Shown: positions 24,564 through 29,844 of the stretch, in pieces
Numbering within the stretch: position 1 is the stretch's first letter
Layout: each line of letters opens with the position of its first letter
Assembly (NCBI GenBank): GCA_031367345.1
Contig: JANLPR010000021.1
Span: forward strand, 1 to 29,844
Direction of reading: 5' to 3'
Source of the DNA: JADKIH01 sp031367345
GTDB taxonomy: Bacteria; Bacteroidota; Bacteroidia; AKYH767-A; 2013-40CM-41-45
DNA: 29,844 nucleotides
The notes under the pieces: model-generated
Seen by the model: only the letters and a program-made list of their open reading frames with translations
Told to the model about the DNA's origin: nothing
Databases searched by the model: none
Translations under genes and position numbers: made by a program

Positions 24564-25649
24564 ATGAAAAATATTAAAATAAGTTTTGCTCTAATACTTA
24601 GCACTATTTCATTTATCGCTTGTAAAAAAACTACCCCTACGGAAGACAATGTTTCTTTTTACTTAAGTGACACTATGATGGCGCATTCTAAATTTGCTGA
24701 AACGGAAATTCGTGATGTAAAGGAAGAACTAAAATTGTATGGAAAAATTGAAGCCGATAACAATAAAAAAGCACAAGTCTATTCTATTGTTGGTGGAAGT
24801 GTAATGAAAATCAATGTTGAATTAGGAGATTACGTAAAGCAAGGGCAGATTTTAGCTACAGTTAGAAGTAGTGAAGTGGCAGATTTTCAACGTCAACTCC
24901 TGGATGCAAAAGCGGATGTTGCATTGGCAGAAAAAAATGTTCAAGTAGCAAAGGATCTTAATGTCGGTAAACTGAATTCAGAGAAAGAAGTAATTGCTGC
25001 TGAAAAGGAATTGGAGAAAGCAAATGCGGAAAAAAGGAGGATAGACGAGGTATATAAGATCTATAATTTACAGGAAGGATCTACCTATAACATTACTGCT
25101 CCTATTAGTGGATTCGTAGTTTCAAAAAACATCAATCAAAATGAACAGCTTAGAAGTGATCAAACTAATATTTTATTTTCAATTGCTCAAATTGACGAAG
25201 TCTGGGTGATTGCCAATGTTAATGAGTCTGACATATCAAAAGTCGCTCTTGATTACGAGGCAGATGTTCTTACAATTAGTTATCCTGACAAAATATTTAA
25301 AGGAAAAGTTGACCGAATTTTCAATGCAATTGATCCGGAAACTAAGGCGATGAAAATTCTGATTAAAATACCTAACAGTGACCTTGCTTTAAAACCTGAA
25401 ATGAATGTAACTGTTACATTAAAATTTAAAGAAAATAAAAAACTGATCGCTATCCCTTCCTCTTCCGTCATCTTCGATAAAAGTAAAAATTGGGTTATGA
25501 TTTTTAAAGATCGACACAATATTGAAACAAGAGAAATTGAAGTTTATCGACAGTTAGGTGATACTACCTATGTAACCTCCGGATTGAAAGAAGGTGAAAA
25601 AGTATTCAGTAAAAATAATTTATTAGTATACGACGCTTTAAACGATTAA
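24564..25649 (+). CDS. RND efflux periplasmic adaptor (membrane fusion) lipoprotein
   Basis: About 361 residues from the ATG at 24564, one base after the preceding stop. The frame is open to 24516, but that would overlap the outer-membrane gene and precede the signal peptide. The signal peptide ends in a lipobox-like FIAC with C20, so it is probably a lipoprotein. The adaptor layout is complete: first lipoyl half-motif with GGSVMKINVELGDYVKQGQ (about 76-94), alpha-hairpin (about 105-165), second lipoyl half with NITAPISGFVVSKNI, the beta-barrel (VWVIANVNESDISKV and onward), and a membrane-proximal domain (IPSSSVIFDKSKNWVMIF). It links the RND pump to the TolC-like duct. No added metal-binding N- or C-terminal domain is visible. 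Confidence 0.92.
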   Translation: MKNIKISFALILSTISFIACKKTTPTEDNVSFYLSDTMMAHSKFAETEIRDVKEELKLYGKIEADNNKKAQVYSIVGGSVMKINVELGDYVKQGQILATVRSSEVADFQRQLLDAKADVALAEKNVQVAKDLNVGKLNSEKEVIAAEKELEKANAEKRRIDEVYKIYNLQEGSTYNITAPISGFVVSKNINQNEQLRSDQTNILFSIAQIDEVWVIANVNESDISKVALDYEADVLTISYPDKIFKGKVDRIFNAIDPETKAMKILIKIPNSDLALKPEMNVTVTLKFKENKKLIAIPSSSVIFDKSKNWVMIFKDRHNIETREIEVYRQLGDTTYVTSGLKEGEKVFSKNNLLVYDALND

Positions 25650-25659
25650 GAGAACAAAT

Positions 25660-28600
25660 ATGAACAAGTTCATTAGAAATATAATTACCTTTTCTCTGAA
25701 GAACAAATTATTTGTTTTTTTCTGCGTCGGTATTTTAGTTATTGCCGGATGGTTCAGTTTTATGAATATCCCTATCGAAGCATTTCCGGATGTTACAAAC
25801 ACGCAAATTGTAATTGTAACGCAATGGGATGGACAAAGTGCAGAAGAAGTTGAACGTTTTGTTACAACACCGATTGAAATCGCTATGAACAGCGTTCAAA
25901 GGAAAACGAATGTCAGAAGTATTACCATGTTCGGGCTCTCTGTCATCAAAATAATTTTTGATGACGATGTTGAGGATTTTTTTGCTAGACAACAAGTTAA
26001 CAATCAATTACGAAATGTAGAACTTCCCGGAGGAGTAGAACCTGATGTGCAGCCACCTTATGGACCAACGGGTGAAATTTTTCGATATACTTTGCAAGGG
26101 AAAAATCGAAGCACACGCGACCTGTTAACGATACAAAATTGGACGATCGACAAACAACTTCGTTCTGTTCCCGGTATTGCAGATGTTGTTGCATTCGGTG
26201 GTCAGCAAAAGATCTATGAGATCTCTGTTGATCCAAATAAATTACAAAAATATAATCTATCGCCTCTTCAAGTTTATGATGCTGTTAGCAAAGCAAACTT
26301 AAATGTTGGTGGCGATGTAATAGAAAAAAATGGGCAAGCTTACGTTGTTAGAGGTTTAGGATTGTTAGATAATATTTCTGATATCGAAAATAGTATTGTA
26401 GATAATTACAATGGTAATCCGGTACTCGTCAAAAATATAGCACAGGTGGTTGAGTCTAGTGCTCCTAGAGTTGGCCAGGTTGGGCTTAACAACGACGATG
26501 ATGTTGTGGAAGGAATTGTTGTTATGAGGAAAGGAGAAAACCCCTACGAAGTTATTGGTCGCTTGAAAGAAAAAATTAATGACATCAACGCTCATGGATT
26601 ACCCGACGATGTTAAAATGGTAACATTTTACGACCGTGATAATCTGATGGACTTCTGTACTCATACAGTAATGCACAATCTCCTTGAAGGTATCATCTTG
26701 GTAACTGTGATTGTCTTTTTATTCATGGCCGATTGGAGAACAACAGTCGTCGTTTCTATTATTATCCCGTTGTCGCTTCTCTTTGCAATAATGTGTTTAA
26801 AGTTGAAAGGGATGAGTGCCAATTTACTTTCGTTAGGAGCGATTGATTTCGGTATTATCATAGATGGAGCCGTCGTTATGGTCGAGGGTCTTTTCGTAGC
26901 TCTCGATCACTTAGCGCACAAGAAAGGAATGGACAAGTTTAATAAGTTGTCTAAATTAGGATTGATAAGAAGTACAGGAACTGGTTTAGGCAAAGCAGTA
27001 TTCTTCTCTAAGTTAATTATCATTTCCGCCTTACTTCCAATCTTCTCTTTTGAAAAGGTAGAAGGTAAAATGTTTTCGCCGCTTGCTTACACGTTAGGGT
27101 TTGCACTTTTGGGAGCATTGCTATTTACATTAACTCTTGTTCCTGTACTGGTATCAATTTTATTGAGAAAAAATGTAAAGGAAAAGCAGAATGGTTTTGT
27201 TAGATTTTTTAATAAAACGATAGAGAAAGGTTTTAACTGGACATTTAGTCATCGTAACTTAACTTTTGTAATTGCGCTTTCTATTCTTGCAGGGTCGTTG
27301 CTTTCAACAAAATGGTTAGGAACTGAATTTCTTCCGCAGCTAAACGAAGGAGCTTTATGGGTAGAGGCGAAATTACCAATGAGTACTTCGTTGACCGAAA
27401 CCGTCAAGCAAGTTTCTATATTCAGAAAAATATTAATGTCGTTTCCTGAAGTGAACGGTGTGTTATCGCAAACAGGTAGAAGTAACGATGGAACAGATCC
27501 AAGCGGTTTCTATTATGTGCAAATGCAAGTTAATTTAAAACCGAAAGATGAATGGACTAGGAAAATTACAATGGAAGATCTTTCGGAAGAGATGGATGTG
27601 AAATTGAAAAATTATCAAGGTGTGGTTTACAATTACTCTCAGCCCATAATCGATAACGTAGCAGAAGCAGTCGCCGGATTTAATGCCAGCAATGCAGTAA
27701 AGATTTATGGTGATGATTTAAATACACTCAATGAATTGGCAGATAAAATTCTCGCAGAAATTCAGAATGTGCCGGGTATTAAAGATGCCGGAATTATGAG
27801 AAATATTGGGCAGCCGGAAATTAGTGTAGTGTTAGACGAACAACGGATGGCAATTTATGGTGTTCAGAAAGCCGATGCTCAAAGTATTCTTGAAATGGCA
27901 ATAGGAGGTAAGACGGCAACAGTAAAGTATGAAGGCGAAAAGAAATTTGATATCCGTATTCGTTATCAAAAAGATTTTAGAACGAGTGAAGAAGATATTA
28001 TGAACTTGATGGTTCCAAATATCAGAGGTGAAAAAATTCCATTGAAAGAAATTTCAACTATGCGTAAGGTAACCGGTCCTGCATTCGTGTACCGCGATAA
28101 TACAAAACGTTTTATAGGTATTAAGTTTTCAGTACGCGAAAGAGATCTTGGAAGTACCATCAAAGATGCTCAAGATCGCGTAAATGCAAACCTCAAGCTT
28201 CCAGCCGGATATAGTGTTGGCTGGGCAGGTGAATTCGAAAATCAGGTGAGAGCTTCCAACAGATTGGGGCAAGTTGTACCGGTAAGCCTTATTCTGATTT
28301 TCGTTTTACTCTTCATCATGTTTGGAAACATTCAAGATGCTTCATTGGTACTTGCTAACGTACCTTTCGCTCTCATCGGTGGTATTTTTGCATTGCATCT
28401 TACCGGAATGAATTTTGGTATTTCAGCCGGAGTAGGATTCATTGCTTTATTTGGAATATGTATTCAGAATGGTGTCATATTAATTGCCGAATTCCATTCT
28501 AATTTAAAACGTAAATTAGATTTGGCTAATTCAATCAAAGAAGCTGTCAAAGCCCGAACTCGTCCTGTAATCATGACAGCACTTATGGCGATGATTGGAT

Positions 28601-28758
28601 TAATGCCTGCCGCTCTTTCTTCAGGGATTGGCTCTGAATCACAAAAACCATTGGCTGTTGTAATTATTGGAGGATTAGTAACTGCTACGTTATTTACACT
28701 CCTGGTATTTCCTATATTCTTTTATTGGTCGGTAAGAAAAAAACATATTAATATCTAA
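25660..28758 (+). CDS. heavy-metal RND efflux pump, CzcA/CusA family
   Basis: A 1032-residue inner-membrane, proton-driven pump; length and the duplicated 12-helix layout fit the HME-RND family. The N-terminus has the family's opening (FFCVGILVIAGWFSF, then IPIEAFPDVTNTQI), followed by the porter domains, and GAIDFGIIIDGAVVMVEG in helix 4. Here D396, D402 and E409 reproduce the spacing of D402, D408 and E415 of CzcA, which are needed for divalent-cation transport. Monovalent Cu/Ag exporters of the CusA type have an 'AMVDAA' version instead. Divalent metal (Zn, Co, Cd, Ni) is therefore the better guess, but it is inference. The second half holds GTEFLPQLNEGALWVEAKLP and SGIGSESQKPLAVVIIGG. It lies 10 bases after the adaptor gene and one base before the DUF2490 gene. 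Confidence 0.94.
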   Translation: MNKFIRNIITFSLKNKLFVFFCVGILVIAGWFSFMNIPIEAFPDVTNTQIVIVTQWDGQSAEEVERFVTTPIEIAMNSVQRKTNVRSITMFGLSVIKIIFDDDVEDFFARQQVNNQLRNVELPGGVEPDVQPPYGPTGEIFRYTLQGKNRSTRDLLTIQNWTIDKQLRSVPGIADVVAFGGQQKIYEISVDPNKLQKYNLSPLQVYDAVSKANLNVGGDVIEKNGQAYVVRGLGLLDNISDIENSIVDNYNGNPVLVKNIAQVVESSAPRVGQVGLNNDDDVVEGIVVMRKGENPYEVIGRLKEKINDINAHGLPDDVKMVTFYDRDNLMDFCTHTVMHNLLEGIILVTVIVFLFMADWRTTVVVSIIIPLSLLFAIMCLKLKGMSANLLSLGAIDFGIIIDGAVVMVEGLFVALDHLAHKKGMDKFNKLSKLGLIRSTGTGLGKAVFFSKLIIISALLPIFSFEKVEGKMFSPLAYTLGFALLGALLFTLTLVPVLVSILLRKNVKEKQNGFVRFFNKTIEKGFNWTFSHRNLTFVIALSILAGSLLSTKWLGTEFLPQLNEGALWVEAKLPMSTSLTETVKQVSIFRKILMSFPEVNGVLSQTGRSNDGTDPSGFYYVQMQVNLKPKDEWTRKITMEDLSEEMDVKLKNYQGVVYNYSQPIIDNVAEAVAGFNASNAVKIYGDDLNTLNELADKILAEIQNVPGIKDAGIMRNIGQPEISVVLDEQRMAIYGVQKADAQSILEMAIGGKTATVKYEGEKKFDIRIRYQKDFRTSEEDIMNLMVPNIRGEKIPLKEISTMRKVTGPAFVYRDNTKRFIGIKFSVRERDLGSTIKDAQDRVNANLKLPAGYSVGWAGEFENQVRASNRLGQVVPVSLILIFVLLFIMFGNIQDASLVLANVPFALIGGIFALHLTGMNFGISAGVGFIALFGICIQNGVILIAEFHSNLKRKLDLANSIKEAVKARTRPVIMTALMAMIGLMPAALSSGIGSESQKPLAVVIIGGLVTATLFTLLVFPIFFYWSVRKKHINI

Positions 28759-28759
28759 A

Positions 28760-29449
28760 ATGATTAGAAAAATATTTCTCCTTGTGTTCTTCATTTCATT
28801 GATTGTAGTTCAATTTTGTTCTGCTCAATATAATGATGCTCAATTATGGGAAAATATTTCAATCGATAAAGACATTTTCCGCAGGTGGAATTTGAATTTT
28901 AATCATGAAGGAAGAATAGTTGATAATGCAAGTCGCTTTGTGTATGGTTATGGTGATTTCGGATTGGCATTCAAGTATACCAAAAAGTTTAAGGTCGCTG
29001 CAGATTATGTAATCGTTTTTAAGCAAACCGATAAAAGACCTAGCATCCGACATCAATGGTATTTGGCCACTACTTATAAGATCAAGAAAAAAAGATGGGA
29101 GTTGGCTTGGCGTGAAATGCTTCAGCAGCAGGTTCAGGATATTTATTCGAGCGATTTCGGAGCAGTGCCCGATAATTACATAAGAAGTAAATTCTCGCTC
29201 AATTATTCGTTTAAAAAAGGTGCGATGTATCGTATTAAACCTTATGCAGCCACAGAGTTATATTATAGACTTTCTAATTACGACAAAGAAGGTCCGGGGT
29301 TTAAGAGAAACAGATATTACTTGGGAGGGTATTATGCGTTCAATAAAAAGACAGAGTTGGAATTGTATTACATGATAGAAAAAAATTATAATATCATAAA
29401 CCCTCCAACCAATTATGTATTTGGTATTGGCTTTTCTAAAACGATCTAA
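28760..29449 (+). CDS. DUF2490 domain outer-membrane-like protein
   Basis: The 229-residue protein has a signal peptide (about 1-22, ending FCSAQ). It then shows the DUF2490 pattern: QLWENISIDKDIFRRWNLNF at the start of the mature protein, paired aromatic strands with basic turns (ATTYKIKKKRWELAWREMLQ), RSKFSLNYSF, and a final YYMIEKNYNI with NYVFGIGFSKTI. The alternating strands and C-terminal beta-strand suggest a small outer-membrane barrel. It starts one base after the RND pump stop, so it is the last gene of the efflux operon and is followed by a strong terminator. DUF2490 proteins often accompany efflux or secretion genes in Bacteroidota; the function is not known. It may help the pump complex or be a separate envelope protein. 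Confidence 0.82.
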   Translation: MIRKIFLLVFFISLIVVQFCSAQYNDAQLWENISIDKDIFRRWNLNFNHEGRIVDNASRFVYGYGDFGLAFKYTKKFKVAADYVIVFKQTDKRPSIRHQWYLATTYKIKKKRWELAWREMLQQQVQDIYSSDFGAVPDNYIRSKFSLNYSFKKGAMYRIKPYAATELYYRLSNYDKEGPGFKRNRYYLGGYYAFNKKTELELYYMIEKNYNIINPPTNYVFGIGFSKTI

Positions 29450-29466
29450 TTTTAATTTTTGTGAAT

Positions 29467-29500
29467 GAAAACCGGCTGTGGTGGCCGGTTTTCTTATTTT
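29467..29500 (+). terminator. Rho-independent terminator of the efflux operon
   Basis: GAAAACCGGC (29467-29476) and GCCGGTTTTC (29484-29493) form a perfect 10-bp stem around a TGTGGTG loop, followed by TTATTTTT. It lies 17 bases after the DUF2490 stop and is the strongest hairpin in the window. Confidence 0.88.
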
Positions 29501-29569
29501 TAGTGCGTATTAAAGACATTTATTTTTAATCTAATTGCTGCGACTGAAGGTTAAGACCGCCAAATTGTT

Positions 29570-29577
29570 TATTTTCG
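29570..29577 (+). promoter_or_regulatory. possible -7 element for the tRNA-Arg gene
   Basis: Reads TATTTTCG, one mismatch from TAnnTTTG, with predicted start about nine bases before the tRNA. No convincing -33 TTG is seen at the usual distance. Confidence 0.35.
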
Positions 29578-29589
29578 CAAACATTTTCT

Positions 29590-29661
29590 AGCCCCGTAGT
29601 TCAACGGATAGAATAGGAGTTTCCTAAACTCTAGATAGCAGTTCGATTCTGCTCGGGGCTA
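29590..29661 (+). tRNA. tRNA-Arg (anticodon CCU)
   Basis: A full cloverleaf can be folded. The acceptor stem is AGCCCCG (29590-29596) with CGGGGCT (29654-29660) and discriminator A at 29661. The D-arm is GTTC/GAAT. The anticodon stem GGAGT/ACTCT holds the loop TTCCTAA with anticodon CCT, which reads AGG. The variable loop has four bases, and the T-arm is AGCAG-TTCGATT-CTGCT. The length is 72 bases and CCA is not encoded. All stems pair, with G-T wobbles at the base of the D- and anticodon stems. Confidence 0.95.
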
Positions 29662-29757
29662 CTTTATAGTGTGAGTTTGGGTGTAGAGTGTGTAAGTAAT
29701 ACAGTGTAAGCAAGCGTGTGTGAGAGAATCGAGATTAGATTTGATGATTATAAATTG

Positions 29758-29790
29758 AATGTTCTATCTCAATTTTTAAGTTAGAACATT
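29758..29790. other. inverted repeat downstream of the tRNA
   Basis: AATGTTCTA (29758-29766) and TAGAACATT (29782-29790) form an exact 9-bp stem with a 15-base loop. No T-run follows. The 29662-29844 stretch holds no gene; 29670-29725 is GT-rich low-complexity sequence. The hairpin could be a processing or termination structure or part of a repeat. Confidence 0.3.
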
Positions 29791-29844
29791 ATTATATCGC
29801 CGACTATGAATCAAAATTTGAATACTTCAATTTTCAGTTTTTGA

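Noticed and set aside
29806..29844. A 12-codon open frame with ATG that ends in TGA exactly at the last base of the window
   Set aside because: Too short to support, with no promoter or conservation evidence; the coincidence with the window end is not evidence of function.
1..29844. CRISPR array, insertion sequence, prophage or toxin-antitoxin/defence island
   Set aside because: No regularly spaced repeats, transposase, integrase, phage structural genes or defence-domain proteins were seen; the gene content is mostly housekeeping and envelope functions.

Overview
The window reads as an ordinary chromosomal segment of a low-G+C member of the Bacteroidota. Support for this: two secreted proteins end in type IX secretion (T9SS) C-terminal sorting domains. 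Several families typical of the phylum are present (carboxypeptidase-regulatory-domain + DUF5686, DUF4468, DUF4833, DUF2490). No Shine-Dalgarno-like sites are apparent, and several starts are preceded by the Bacteroidota -7 promoter motif TAnnTTTG. I cannot place it below phylum level from sequence alone.

Layout. 1-536 has no gene: a degenerate heptamer tandem repeat, a G+C-richer stretch with a spaced inverted repeat, and a possible pseudoknot. 537-7527 is all on the minus strand: a T9SS-sorted beta-propeller-like protein, a small Imm/SHOCT membrane protein, a tight gene trio (long-chain trans-polyprenyl diphosphate synthase, membrane-anchored alpha/beta hydrolase fold protein, DNA primase dnaG), then rlmN. 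From a divergent promoter region at 7528-7628 the plus strand carries an amidohydrolase, a second T9SS-sorted protein, a PBP5-like D,D-carboxypeptidase with two LysM domains, and a DUF4468 protein. ispD and a Wzz-like chain-length protein follow on the minus strand. Divergent from these is an O-antigen-ligase/TPR fusion followed by adenine deaminase. A DUF4833 protein and a large DUF5686 outer-membrane protein lie on the minus strand. The right third is a two-component system (minus) facing a tripartite CzcCBA-type metal-efflux operon plus a DUF2490 protein (plus), closed by a strong terminator and a tRNA-Arg(CCU) gene.

How the genes fit together. The clearest functional unit is 21020-29500: an OmpR-type regulator and histidine kinase next to outer-membrane factor, adaptor, RND pump and DUF2490 protein. 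An exact 11-bp tandem repeat sits just upstream of the efflux operon, where an OmpR-family dimer would be expected to bind. The pump carries the acidic D-x5-D-x6-E triad of divalent-cation exporters. A second theme is envelope building: ispD and polyprenyl synthase (isoprenoid carriers and quinones), Wzz-like protein and ligase (surface polysaccharide), and the LysM carboxypeptidase (peptidoglycan).

I found no phage-defence island, CRISPR array, integrase or transposase, and no clear undescribed system. The observations most worth following are the alpha/beta hydrolase that has lost its nucleophile serine, the 11-bp operator candidate, and the recurring placement of -7 promoter motifs so close to start codons that transcripts would be leaderless or nearly so.
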